DNA of 32,533 nucleotides, taken from the NCBI GenBank assembly GCA_045587205.1, contig JAZNBV010000010.1, positions 1 through 32,533 of the forward strand. Direction: 5' to 3'. Below are positions 15,375 through 24,137 of the stretch, piece by piece. A program made the translations under genes and the position numbers. The notes below the pieces were generated by a model, which did not search any database, was not told the DNA's origin, and saw only the letters and a list, made by a program, of their open reading frames with translations. Source of the DNA: SIG78 sp045587205. GTDB taxonomy: Bacteria > Verrucomicrobiota > Lentisphaeria > Victivallales > Victivallaceae. The stretch's first letter is position 1; every line of letters starts with the position of its first letter.

Positions 15375-17333
15375 ATGGCAGTTGAACTTAAAACAGAAGA
15401 TATAAATAATACGCTGACTTTGAATCTGGACGATAAAGGCAGAATTACTGCTTTGCAAGCCAATGCACTCAAATGCGATGCTTTTCCGGTGGATATTGAG
15501 GTTGTTGATGAGCTTACAAACCGTATTTTCAAAGGGCGCGATGCGGAAACGGAAAAAGTTTCCGATACATCGTTTATCCACCGCTGGCAGGATGCGGATT
15601 TTCTGGTAGAAGAAAATTATAAACTGCAGTCAGATAAAATTCTCCGTTCACTGACGGCGCGCCTGATAAAAGATGCTCCGATGCGCTCGGTAACGATCAG
15701 ATTGCTGGTGTCGTATCCGGATAATATTTACCGGGTCAAATGTTTTACCGCCAACGAGTATTTTCCGTGTGATTCGGTCTTTGCCGGCGGCAGAAAAGTC
15801 TATTTCGGCGATGTCTGTTACGGTACGGTTATGCCGTTTGCCGGGTATTACTCAAGCGAAGCAAAAAGCGCTCTTACTTTCGGGATGCGTTTTGATAAAG
15901 ATTTCGGCGGCAGATTGGCTTTTGCGTTCCGCGATTACCACAGCGAAGGCGTGGATGTGGAATTTTCGATGCTGCTTTTGAGCAATGAACGGAATGCGGA
16001 ATGTGAACTTGTCTATGCGGCAACTGCCGGCTGCTGGCGTTCGATCCTTAAATTCTGGCGCGACAGTCACCCCGAATTTTTTGCGGCGGAAAATCCGGTT
16101 CTGGCACAGAAAAAAGGCCCGTTTTTTATCAGCAACTGGCAGATGGATGATGCTTATATAGCCTCGATTACAAAAAAATATGCCCCGCTCTGGGCGGAGG
16201 TGCATAACTGTTTTCCGCGTTACGGAGAGTATGCTCCGGATTGCGATGAATGGGAATCGGTCATCAAACACGATTACCCGGATGTGGCGTGTTCCGGTAA
16301 TGTTACTTACAACCGGGTAACCGGTCATATAGATCAATTGCATAAAAACAATATTCAGGCGCTGCTCTATCTGCAGTCAAGCGGAGATTGTTTTATACCG
16401 TATGCCGAAGAAGAATTTCCGGATTCGATCGCCCGCGATTCAGTTGGCAGGATCAGTAAAACGTGGAAAAACTGCTGTTTGCTCAACGCTTCTCCGGGAA
16501 CAACTTATTACACGCATTTGCTGGAGCAGTTCAAGCGCTTTTTTGAAAAATTCAGCAATATCGACGGGGTGTTTCTCGATCAGGTCTGCTATCAGATGAT
16601 CGATTATGCTCACGCCGACGGTAAAAGCGCTGCTGACTGCCGTCCGGTTTCGCGGCTGGGCGATTCATACAATGCCACGACTGCAATCATAGCCGATATA
16701 TTGCATAAAAGCAACCGGTCGCTGTGGGGCAATGGCCCGTTTGATGTTATTGTAACGCGCCATCTGGACGGAATTATGTCCGAAGGCACCAGCAGTATAG
16801 CAAAAACTTACCAGTACCTTACTTGCGGCAGCAAGGGGTTGTTGGTTCATTCCTATGCTGAAAGCGCAATGGATGTTGAATCAATGTTCAGATACTGTCT
16901 GATTTGCGGCGGCAGCTGGTCTGTCAGCGGTGATGTGGCGCGTAAAGTTCCGGAGCCGTATCCGGCAAAAGTCGAAGAACTTTTTGATCTTTACGGTAAA
17001 TTAGCTGATCTGCTTGCCGGGTGTCAATGGGTGCTGGAGCCGGAACCGTTTACGCTGCCTGATCTGTATGAAGGTAATCTTTTTGAATTGCCGGAAAATA
17101 AACTGGCACTGACCGTGGTAAGCAAATTCGATACAATGGTAAAAGATGCTCCGCCATATAAAAATAAGTTCAAAGCCGTTCTCCGGGGTAAAGCGGCAGA
17201 AAGTGTCAAACGGGTAATTCTTCATACGCCGTTTGAAACTGTGGAATGTGCTTGGGAGCGCAAAGGTGAAGAGTTGGAAATCACTGTAAGTGATCACTGT
17301 GTAATGAGCGTTATAATTTTGGAAAATAATTAA
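15375..17333 (+). CDS. Putative TIM-barrel glycosidase, cytoplasmic, specificity unknown
   Basis: This 652-residue protein has no signal peptide. The N-terminal third is beta-rich (a likely sandwich domain). The middle reads like a (beta/alpha)8 barrel: FFISNWQMDD, ALLYLQSSGDC, then IDGVFLDQVCYQM with D402 as a candidate catalytic acid, and a late FDVIVTRHLDGIMSEG strand. A small beta domain closes the protein. This resembles large glycosidases of the DUF6259/GH36-like kind found in Lentisphaerota and Planctomycetota, but I cannot assign a family. ATG 15375 is preferred over ATG 15357 because AAAGGA lies 9 nt before it. It is 29 nt from the next gene and probably co-transcribed with the two secreted proteins downstream. 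Confidence 0.62.
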   Translation: MAVELKTEDINNTLTLNLDDKGRITALQANALKCDAFPVDIEVVDELTNRIFKGRDAETEKVSDTSFIHRWQDADFLVEENYKLQSDKILRSLTARLIKDAPMRSVTIRLLVSYPDNIYRVKCFTANEYFPCDSVFAGGRKVYFGDVCYGTVMPFAGYYSSEAKSALTFGMRFDKDFGGRLAFAFRDYHSEGVDVEFSMLLLSNERNAECELVYAATAGCWRSILKFWRDSHPEFFAAENPVLAQKKGPFFISNWQMDDAYIASITKKYAPLWAEVHNCFPRYGEYAPDCDEWESVIKHDYPDVACSGNVTYNRVTGHIDQLHKNNIQALLYLQSSGDCFIPYAEEEFPDSIARDSVGRISKTWKNCCLLNASPGTTYYTHLLEQFKRFFEKFSNIDGVFLDQVCYQMIDYAHADGKSAADCRPVSRLGDSYNATTAIIADILHKSNRSLWGNGPFDVIVTRHLDGIMSEGTSSIAKTYQYLTCGSKGLLVHSYAESAMDVESMFRYCLICGGSWSVSGDVARKVPEPYPAKVEELFDLYGKLADLLAGCQWVLEPEPFTLPDLYEGNLFELPENKLALTVVSKFDTMVKDAPPYKNKFKAVLRGKAAESVKRVILHTPFETVECAWERKGEELEITVSDHCVMSVIILENN

Positions 17334-17362
17334 ATAAACAAATAAAAAAAAGGAGAGTTTTT

Positions 17363-18289
17363 ATGTTGAAACATTGTCTGGCAGTTTTAGCTGCAATGGT
17401 TATGGCTGGTACATTGCAGGCAAAGGATCTCAAAGTGCTGATGATCGGGAACAGTTTTTCCATTTGCGTAGGGAAGAATCTGCCGCAGATAGTGGCGTCG
17501 GTTCCGGGACATACGCTGGAGCTTACCAGCTGCTACATCGGCGGTTGTGTGCTGCAGCGCCATTGCAAAGAGTGGCAGACTGCTGAAAAGAACCCGAAGC
17601 ACAAACCCTATAAAATAAGCATTTGGAACAGTGCCGGCGGCAAATCAAGAGTTTTCCGTTCCAATGTTAATGAGATACTCAAAAATAATAAATACGACAT
17701 TGTTTCCATTCAGCAGGGCAGTTCGCACAGCTGGGACTGGGGCAAATACGAACCCTATGCTGCTGAATTGATCGGTTATATAAAAAAGTATCAGCCGCAA
17801 GCGGAAATTGTCATTCAGCAGACCTGGAGTTACCGTTATGACACCCGGCGGATGAAAAATTGGAACCTCGATCAGCAGTCGATGTACGATAAATTGAGTG
17901 CGGCGTACAAAAATCTGGCGGAAAAATATCAGTTCCGCGTGATTCCGGTAGGAGATGCTGTACAGCTTTTCCGCAGCCGTACTCCGGTAAAGTTTGTCAA
18001 AGCCGATCTTGCCAAGTACAAAAAGCCGGAAGTTCCGCCGCATCCGGGTGAAGTGGTTGGTAAATATGCCTGGCGGAAAAATGACAAGACCCAAAAAGAT
18101 TTCCTCTGGACTGATTTTACTCACCTCAACAACGATGGCGAATATATGCAGGCACTGGTATGGTTTGCCGTGCTTTACAATGAACCGCTTGATAAAGTCA
18201 AATTCATTCCGGAAAAACTCACTGCCCCGGCAGAACTTCTGCGCTCCTGTGCTGCTGATGCAGTCAAAAATTATAAACAAGTCAAGTGA
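17363..18289 (+). CDS. Secreted SGNH/GDSL-type hydrolase (DUF4886-like)
   Basis: This 308-residue protein starts with a signal peptide (MLKHCLAVLAAMVMAGTLQA, likely cut after residue 20). The SGNH block I appears as VLMIGNSFS with the probable nucleophile Ser31. A Gly-rich GGCVLQRH follows. IVSIQQGSSHSWDW lies in the middle. Block V is DFTHLNNDG, with Asp251 and His254 completing the triad. This fits DUF4886/SGNH esterases that remove acetyl or other acyl groups from glycans, in the periplasm or outside the cell. AAAGGAGAG precedes the ATG. It lies between the glycosidase and the DUF4838 protein (9-nt gap) in one operon. Confidence 0.78.
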   Translation: MLKHCLAVLAAMVMAGTLQAKDLKVLMIGNSFSICVGKNLPQIVASVPGHTLELTSCYIGGCVLQRHCKEWQTAEKNPKHKPYKISIWNSAGGKSRVFRSNVNEILKNNKYDIVSIQQGSSHSWDWGKYEPYAAELIGYIKKYQPQAEIVIQQTWSYRYDTRRMKNWNLDQQSMYDKLSAAYKNLAEKYQFRVIPVGDAVQLFRSRTPVKFVKADLAKYKKPEVPPHPGEVVGKYAWRKNDKTQKDFLWTDFTHLNNDGEYMQALVWFAVLYNEPLDKVKFIPEKLTAPAELLRSCAADAVKNYKQVK

Positions 18290-18298
18290 GGTAACTGT

Positions 18299-20611
18299 AT
18301 GAAAAAGCAGATTTTCGCGTTTGCGCTTCTGCTGTCGGCAATGATGCTCCCGGCGGCGGTGATTGATAAAAACTGGGTGATTGAGTGCGCCGATAACGCT
18401 GCTCCCACTGAAAAAAAGGCGGCGCAGGAAATCGCTTTTTACATCAAAAAGATTTGCGGCGTGGAATTGCCGGTCGTTGCCAATGCCAAAAATAAAAAAC
18501 GCGCTGTTACCGTGATGGCAGACCGCAAACTGTCCACCGATGAGTGGTGCGTAAAAAGTATGGCAGGCGGCAGCGTAATTGTTTCCGGCGGGCTGCCCAA
18601 CGGGGTGCTTTACGGAGCATATACCTTTATAGAAGATATTCTCGGATGCCGTTTTCTGGTGGAAGATTTTGACTATATACCTGTATCCAAGAGAAAATCC
18701 ATTACCATTCCGGAAAAATTTCTCCTGCAAGCCAAGCCTTCAATGCATACGCGATCGATTTACAGCGGCAGTCACTGGGGGCAGCCTCGCTCGCGGATCT
18801 TTCAGGTGAAACGCAAATACAATACCCTCTTTATTTCGCCGGAATACGGCTGGTACACCCGTTATGTGGAACGGCGCAAGTGCCATACATTCTTTTTATA
18901 TACAGAAGATTTCCCGCGCGATAAAGAAGAATATTTTTCAATGGATAAAGAGGGCAATCGGCAGTATCCGCTGAATAACGCCGGCCCGGGCAACCTCTGT
19001 TTTACTTATCCCGGAGCACGCGATCTGGTGTTCAAAAAGATGCTGGAAGTTATCGAACGCGACCGTAAACTGGAAAAACTCGAACACCCCGGTATGCCGC
19101 ACTCGACTTTGATCGATGTATCTGCCAATGACAACAACGATGCCTGCTTCTGCAAAAACTGTCTGGCGCTGCAGGAAAAACTCGGCGGGGCCTATTCAGG
19201 AGTGGTACTTGACTTTATCAACGATATAGCCGGGCGTCTGAAAAAAGTTTATCCGGAAATGATCGTTCAGACCTTTGCGTACAACTTTTCGCAGATGCCT
19301 CCAACCGGAATTAAAGCAACTGACAATGTGCTGGTGCAGCTGGCGGTGCTGGGCGGCGAATTTTACCGGCCGGGATATTTCCGGCGCGATGTGTTCCGTT
19401 CGCTGTTGCACCCCAATAACGCCAAAACGCTTGATGCATTGGTGCGCTGGAGTGCATCGGGCGCTGATTTGCGGATCTGGGACTATTGGAAATTGTGGGA
19501 TCAGGAGATTCTGTTTCCGTACACGGTGGTGAAAAAACTGCCGGAAAATATGAAAATCTACCTTGATAACGGCGTCCGGTCGATGATTGTGGAAAATCAG
19601 GTCGGCGGTTACAGCCAGTTTGAAAGTGCCTGTTTCAGCGAATTGGCGACCTATCTGGCGAGCAAACTGATTTTTGATCCTGCACTCGATGCCGATGCGG
19701 TCATTGAAGATTATATGCAACACTATTACGAAGCAGCCGCACCGATGATGCGTAAAATTCTGGATATGATTTCTGACGGTATTGACAGCGAACCGGGCAA
19801 TATCGGTTTAACCGGTGTGAGCTGCAGTTATCTGAATAAAAAATTTTTTACTGAAGCTGATAAAATTTTTGATGCCGCCGAAAAAGCGGTCAAAGGCAAT
19901 CCCGCACTTCTGCGGCGCATCGGTCAGGAACGCATTGCATTCGATTATTGTATGCTCTACTTTGAGCGCAAACTCGGTTTGGATATCGACCGTGCCAAGG
20001 TCATCAGGCGGCTGTGGAAAAATGAAAAAGATGCGTTGAGCCGTTTTCTGGCGACGGAGAAGAAAGCCGCCGCATTCAAGTTGATCGATCAGCGGTATGA
20101 AGCTATGCTTAAAGGCGTGGAAATACCCAAAGAGTTTGCCGGCAAAAAGGTCTGTGACTATCCGTGGTTCAATATGAAAAAAGCCTGGACCAGCCAGTGG
20201 GTCGATGATCCCGATGCCGCCGGTAAGCGCGCAATGCGGTTTGACGGCATTTACATTATCCAGAAAAAACTGCCGGAAGGATATCATCAAAAGCCTTTTG
20301 AAATCGGTTTTACCGATGTCATTGCCGACAAAGTACTGCTGAAAAAGGTTTATGATAAAAAAGCGATCCCGGCAGATGAAAAATATCACTGGTACCACAT
20401 CGGCAGATCAAAAATGCCGCTGCGGTCAAATATCTATTTGCATCAGTCAAAACAGATGCCGCTGACTGTGGCACGCGGTATGTTCGACAGTAAAAACCCC
20501 GATAAAGAGTTTGATATATATGTATCTGTAAAACTCGAAGGGCCTTCCTACGCTCCCGGCAGTAAAAAAGCCGATGCGATTTATGTGGATCGGGTGATCT
20601 TTGCCGAATAA
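18299..20611 (+). CDS. Secreted DUF4838-type protein with alpha-glucuronidase-like N-domain
   Basis: This 770-residue protein has a signal peptide (residues 1-20, ending LPAA). The N-terminal domain (about 25-140) looks like the alpha-glucuronidase/GH20-type beta/alpha N-domain: TEKKAAQEIAFYIKKI, ending at LYGAYTFIEDILGCRFL. The DUF4838 core (about 150-480) follows, with the characteristic SANDNNDACFCKNC (C283, C285, C288) and a YWKLWDQE segment. The C-terminal part is probably a ligand-binding beta domain. Such proteins are numerous in Lentisphaerota and Planctomycetota and are presumed to act on glycans, but no activity is established to my knowledge. GAGGTAACTG precedes the ATG. It is the last gene of the operon and is followed by a strong terminator. 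Confidence 0.78.
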   Translation: MKKQIFAFALLLSAMMLPAAVIDKNWVIECADNAAPTEKKAAQEIAFYIKKICGVELPVVANAKNKKRAVTVMADRKLSTDEWCVKSMAGGSVIVSGGLPNGVLYGAYTFIEDILGCRFLVEDFDYIPVSKRKSITIPEKFLLQAKPSMHTRSIYSGSHWGQPRSRIFQVKRKYNTLFISPEYGWYTRYVERRKCHTFFLYTEDFPRDKEEYFSMDKEGNRQYPLNNAGPGNLCFTYPGARDLVFKKMLEVIERDRKLEKLEHPGMPHSTLIDVSANDNNDACFCKNCLALQEKLGGAYSGVVLDFINDIAGRLKKVYPEMIVQTFAYNFSQMPPTGIKATDNVLVQLAVLGGEFYRPGYFRRDVFRSLLHPNNAKTLDALVRWSASGADLRIWDYWKLWDQEILFPYTVVKKLPENMKIYLDNGVRSMIVENQVGGYSQFESACFSELATYLASKLIFDPALDADAVIEDYMQHYYEAAAPMMRKILDMISDGIDSEPGNIGLTGVSCSYLNKKFFTEADKIFDAAEKAVKGNPALLRRIGQERIAFDYCMLYFERKLGLDIDRAKVIRRLWKNEKDALSRFLATEKKAAAFKLIDQRYEAMLKGVEIPKEFAGKKVCDYPWFNMKKAWTSQWVDDPDAAGKRAMRFDGIYIIQKKLPEGYHQKPFEIGFTDVIADKVLLKKVYDKKAIPADEKYHWYHIGRSKMPLRSNIYLHQSKQMPLTVARGMFDSKNPDKEFDIYVSVKLEGPSYAPGSKKADAIYVDRVIFAE

Positions 20612-20617
20612 TGATTC

Positions 20618-20665
20618 AAAAAAATTGCCGGAGCTGTAACTGCAACAGCTCCGGCAATTTTTTTA
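20618..20665. terminator. Bidirectional Rho-independent terminator
   Basis: A 15-bp perfect stem (AATTGCCGGAGCTGT at 20623-20637 with its complement at 20645-20659) is flanked by A-rich and T-rich runs on either side. It can stop both the + operon ending at 20611 and the - MFS gene ending at 20676. Confidence 0.9.
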
Positions 20666-20675
20666 TGCTTGTAAT

Positions 20676-21980
20676 TCAGCGCTCCGGTTCGTAGTAGTCG
20701 TGGTGTTTCGGCACTACTGCCGGCAGAATCGGTATCAGGATCAGCAGTACTGTGGCAATCACTCCGTAAATCAGGAAAAGTGTCTGATAGTGGCAGATGT
20801 TCCAACTCAAAAACTTCCATTCCGGAGCCAGCAGATTGGCGCCGAGAATCAGTGCTGTTCCGCTTCTGCCGATGGAAACGCCGATATTCTGATATGTTTG
20901 TTGAAATGCCATTGCCATCGGTTTATTTCCCGGTTTGGCAAGCGCCATAAGTTCGGTAGAGTTGTTGCACATAAAAGTGCTTGCCGCGTATGAAGCCATA
21001 AAATATATTGCTCCGGTTATCCACAGAAAACCCGGCATAGTTTTGTTGAGGAAAAAGAGCAGCAGCGAGGCGATTGCAAAGGTTATGTGTACAAAAAACT
21101 CCAGCCGTTTGATCTTGAGTTTCTTCAACAGCCAGCCGTAGCAGAAAAAACCGGAAATGCTGCCCGCGATCCCCACTGTGGAAAACACCTGTACCGTACC
21201 AGGCGGCAGTTGAACATAACTTTTGAGGTAAACCAGGGTCAACGGCACCAGCGAGGTATAGGCTATGGAAAGCAGACAGATATATACTGCAAAATTCACC
21301 AGAGGTCCATTGCGGAGACTGATGCCCAGCGCTTTGACTATATTGAGTTTTGCCGTGCGCTCCATCGTGTTATCCGGAAAATGCGCAATGCAGTACCATC
21401 TGCCCAACAGCAGCAGACCGGTAACGGCAACGATCGACTGCATCAGCAGCATTGAAGGCTTGGCGCCCATAAGTTTGCCGATCAGGTAAAATAATACCCC
21501 CATAATGATCATATAGGTGTAACGCATTGTTCCGAAAAAGCTGCCCCGTTCGTCTTTGCGCAGAAATGCATCCAGCAGCGGATACCACGTTGCCGTGTAC
21601 AAACTGCGCTGGGCGCAATATACGATACAGCCGGTTATCGCCACGAACTTCTGGTATTCTCCGAAAAACGGTGCCGCCGCCATTGCCAGAAAACCGCAGC
21701 AGCCGATAGAACAGGCTATGCCGACGGATTTTTTCATCCCGATCCTGGTTACCAGTGCGGCAAAAGGTATCAGGAAAAGCATACCGCCGATACCGGAAAA
21801 ACTGGTGGAAAGCATCACCAGCATATCGCTGCATTGCAGCATTGTCAGGTAAATGATTATTATCGCACTGCTGTCGATCATTACTTCGGATATGCATCCG
21901 GTGTAAGCAGAAAAATATGCATAGAGTCTGGCGCGCTTGCGTTCTTTGTCGGAAAGTGTATCTGCAAATGTTAAAGCCAT
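20676..21980 (-). CDS. Major facilitator superfamily transporter
   Basis: This 434-residue integral membrane protein has about 12 hydrophobic segments, as expected for an MFS secondary transporter (for example IIIIYLTMLQ, GGMLFLIPFAALV, LLLLGRWYCIA and FLIYGVIATVLLILIPILP). The short basic loop LVTRIGMKKS between the second and third segments matches the MFS loop 2-3 position. The start at 21980 (MALTFADTLSD) has AGGAG 8 nt upstream; the nine-codon upstream extension lacks a ribosome site. Cysteines are frequent in the first half. The substrate is not visible, but the adjacent AraC regulator and sugar-type oxidoreductase suggest a carbohydrate. Confidence 0.85.
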   Translation of the reverse strand: MALTFADTLSDKERKRARLYAYFSAYTGCISEVMIDSSAIIIIYLTMLQCSDMLVMLSTSFSGIGGMLFLIPFAALVTRIGMKKSVGIACSIGCCGFLAMAAAPFFGEYQKFVAITGCIVYCAQRSLYTATWYPLLDAFLRKDERGSFFGTMRYTYMIIMGVLFYLIGKLMGAKPSMLLMQSIVAVTGLLLLGRWYCIAHFPDNTMERTAKLNIVKALGISLRNGPLVNFAVYICLLSIAYTSLVPLTLVYLKSYVQLPPGTVQVFSTVGIAGSISGFFCYGWLLKKLKIKRLEFFVHITFAIASLLLFFLNKTMPGFLWITGAIYFMASYAASTFMCNNSTELMALAKPGNKPMAMAFQQTYQNIGVSIGRSGTALILGANLLAPEWKFLSWNICHYQTLFLIYGVIATVLLILIPILPAVVPKHHDYYEPER

Positions 21981-22009
21981 AGATTTTTCTCCTGAATAAA
22001 ACTGCATTT

Positions 22010-22037
22010 AATATATATTCTGTATCCTGAAATACAA
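22010..22037 (-). promoter_or_regulatory. Possible promoter and operator of the MFS gene
   Basis: On the minus strand, TTGTAT (22032-22037) is followed after 16 nt by TATATT (22010-22015), 30 nt before the start codon. The inverted repeat TGTAT-N6-ATACA (22021-22036) covers the -35 and could be an operator. The boxes are only fair matches. Confidence 0.35.
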
Positions 22038-22050
22038 GTATTATATTTAC

Positions 22051-22866
22051 TCAAAAAACATTTTTATCCTGTAAATGCTGTTTCAGCAGGCGTGCCAGGT
22101 GGCTTTTGTCGCAGAATCCCCATCCGGCGGCCGCCTCCTTGAGTGTGGCTCCGCGCCGGATGGCTCCAGCTGCGCGGTTCAATCGGAAGTTGCGTTCGTA
22201 ACGCGCAAAACTCACCCCGAACTGTTTGCGGAAGATCGCGGCAAAGTAACTGGTGCTCAAACCGCACAGTTCTGCGGCTTCCGGCAGGGTCAGCATATTG
22301 CCGGAAAGTTTCTGCAGTGCCGGCAGGATTTTCTGATAATTGCCGGGCAGGGCGGCGGATGTTGATTTTTCCGGCAGAACCTCTATAAAAAAATTCAATA
22401 CTCCATTCCAGAGTTTCAACACCTGATTCGGTTCATCATCTGCCAGATTTGCCAGCGCGGTCAAGCGTTCGATCAGTTCCGGCATCCGGCAGTGAGTATT
22501 GAGGTAGTGCATACGCTCATCGGGCAGCATACTCAACAGTGCGTGCAGCTGATCAGCTCCGGCAAAAAAGAAATTCTGCAGCGAGTCAATATCAATATTT
22601 ATCAATACAAGATCCTGCCGGCCGCTGTTGCACGCAATGGTGCTGTGCGGTTCCCACGGAGCAGTCAGGTAGAGTTCGGAGCTGTTCAGTTTGAGTCTGC
22701 TGCCGCCGAAAATACCTTCCAGATCCCCCGAAACCACTATCCCCAGATGTATTGCACTGTGGACATCCTGCAGAGAGGGGCGGCTGTACCCCTGCCGGTG
22801 GATTATCATTCTGGATACCGGCAGTGATTCATTGAGTTTCCAATCAAAAAATGCAACGCTTTTCAT
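22051..22866 (-). CDS. AraC-family transcriptional regulator
   Basis: This 271-residue protein has an N-terminal cupin-like sensing half (IHLGIVVSGDLEGIF, LYLTAPWEPHSTI) and a C-terminal double helix-turn-helix of the AraC/XylS type (about 185-265). The latter shows LTLPEAAELCGLSTSYFAAIFRK in its first HTH and TLKEAAAGWGFCDKSHLARLLK in its second. It is expected to respond to a sugar-like ligand. It is transcribed towards the MFS gene (70 nt away) and divergently from the Gfo/Idh/MocA gene, making those two its probable targets. Confidence 0.88.
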   Translation of the reverse strand: MKSVAFFDWKLNESLPVSRMIIHRQGYSRPSLQDVHSAIHLGIVVSGDLEGIFGGSRLKLNSSELYLTAPWEPHSTIACNSGRQDLVLINIDIDSLQNFFFAGADQLHALLSMLPDERMHYLNTHCRMPELIERLTALANLADDEPNQVLKLWNGVLNFFIEVLPEKSTSAALPGNYQKILPALQKLSGNMLTLPEAAELCGLSTSYFAAIFRKQFGVSFARYERNFRLNRAAGAIRRGATLKEAAAGWGFCDKSHLARLLKQHLQDKNVF

Positions 22867-22924
22867 TGTTTTTATGAGTTAAAAAGTTAAAATATTCAAC
22901 ATAATCGGGTAAATATACCACCTG

Positions 22925-22959
22925 AAGTATTTGTTTTCAAATATTTTATGGTTTATATT
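22925..22959 (+). promoter_or_regulatory. Promoter with overlapping palindrome, Gfo/Idh/MocA gene
   Basis: TTGTTT (22931-22936), a 17-nt spacer and TATATT (22954-22959) make a reasonable sigma70 promoter. The inverted repeat TATTTG-TTTT-CAAATA (22928-22943), extended to 9 bp per arm with one G-T pair, covers the -35 and is a candidate operator in the interval between the AraC gene and the oxidoreductase gene. Confidence 0.45.
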
Positions 22960-23000
22960 AAGCTGAAATCCGGATTTAACCGGCAAAAAAGGAGTTTTTT

Positions 23001-24047
23001 ATGAAACATAAACTTATTCTTATCGGTTGTGGCGGTATGGCCAAAAACCACGTATCGCGTTTTGAAAGTCTTGAAGATCGTCTGGAAGTCGGCGCAGTTG
23101 TGGATATCAATCAGGAAAAGGCGCAGGCAGTATCCGATCTGCTGCCCAATCATCCGCCGGTTTTTGCTGATTATCACGATGCTCTGGAATATGGCGATGT
23201 GGTTCTGCAGTGTCTGCCGCATCATCTGCACGCGGCGTGCACCATTGACTGCCTGAATGCCGGAAAACACGTACTTGCCGAAAAACCCCTTGCCAACAGC
23301 AAAGAGGAGTGTCAGGCTATGATGGAAGCTGCCAAACGCAACAATCGCACTCTGATGGTGGCATACTGTATGCGTTTTGACCCGTTTCTGCGCGAAATGA
23401 AACGGCTGATTCAGGAAAAGGTTTATGGCGAATGTTTCCAGCTTTCGATCTGGACTGAACAGTTGACCATCCGCGAAGATGCTCCGTGGCTCCACGACCG
23501 CAAAACGCTCGGCGGCGGTCAGCTTTTCAGCCACGGCTGCCACTACATAGATCTTATGCTCTGGCTGATGGGCAAGCCGTTGCGCGGTACTCATATGGGC
23601 ACCAATAAAGGTACGCCGTGGATGGATCGCGAAGGTACCAGCAATGTCTGTATTGAATTTGAAAACGGATCGCTCGGTTACCACTTCGGCACCTGGGGGG
23701 CACGCGGTTCCAGACTCAAATATTCATTTCACGCGCATTGCGAAAAAGGTATGCTGGAGTATCACCTGCACGAACGCCGCCTCTATTTCCGCGGCAATGT
23801 TGCAGAACACATTCCCGGTGGACCGGAAGACTGCAACGAATATATCCTTATGGATTTGCAGGATCGCCCCCCCAAACCAACTATTGAAGAAATGGCACAC
23901 TTTCTTGACTGCGTGGATAACGGCACCACTCCGGAAACTTCGCCGGAAGAAAGCCTTGCCGGGCTGGAAGTCATCTGGCGCCTTTATGAAGCTGAAGATG
24001 CCGGCAAGCTCGCTGATTTGAGCGATATTGAAATGCCCTTTGCCTGA
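23001..24047 (+). CDS. Gfo/Idh/MocA-family NAD(P)-dependent oxidoreductase
   Basis: This 348-residue protein has an N-terminal Rossmann fold (LILIGCGGMAKNH, residues 5-17) and the family signature AEKPLANS (93-100). The C-terminal alpha/beta domain carries GGGQLFSHGCHYIDLMLW, with the probable catalytic His in the HxxxD pattern. Members oxidise or epimerise sugars, inositols and related polyols with NAD(P). There is no signal peptide, so it is cytoplasmic. AAAAAAGGAG precedes the ATG. It is divergent from the AraC regulator and ends at a strong terminator, so it is a single-gene transcript. The precise sugar is not predictable. Confidence 0.88.
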   Translation: MKHKLILIGCGGMAKNHVSRFESLEDRLEVGAVVDINQEKAQAVSDLLPNHPPVFADYHDALEYGDVVLQCLPHHLHAACTIDCLNAGKHVLAEKPLANSKEECQAMMEAAKRNNRTLMVAYCMRFDPFLREMKRLIQEKVYGECFQLSIWTEQLTIREDAPWLHDRKTLGGGQLFSHGCHYIDLMLWLMGKPLRGTHMGTNKGTPWMDREGTSNVCIEFENGSLGYHFGTWGARGSRLKYSFHAHCEKGMLEYHLHERRLYFRGNVAEHIPGGPEDCNEYILMDLQDRPPKPTIEEMAHFLDCVDNGTTPETSPEESLAGLEVIWRLYEAEDAGKLADLSDIEMPFA

Positions 24048-24075
24048 TAAGCATATTTTATTGCTGAACAAAAGA

Positions 24076-24116
24076 AAACATCCGGGTGAATCCATATTCA
24101 TCCGGATGTTTTTTTA
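24076..24116. terminator. Rho-independent terminator, probably bidirectional
   Basis: A 16-bp stem with one G-T pair (24076-24091 with 24096-24111) and a 4-nt loop is followed by a run of T. It follows the oxidoreductase stop by 28 nt and also lies just past the 3' end of the minus-strand pseudopilin gene. Confidence 0.88.
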
Positions 24117-24137
24117 TTTCGGCAAAAAGCGTTGTTA

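Noticed and set aside
17645..18730. Long minus-strand open frame (361 codons) over the SGNH and DUF4838 genes
   Set aside because: It spans two real plus-strand genes with recognisable families, and its translation has no family features.
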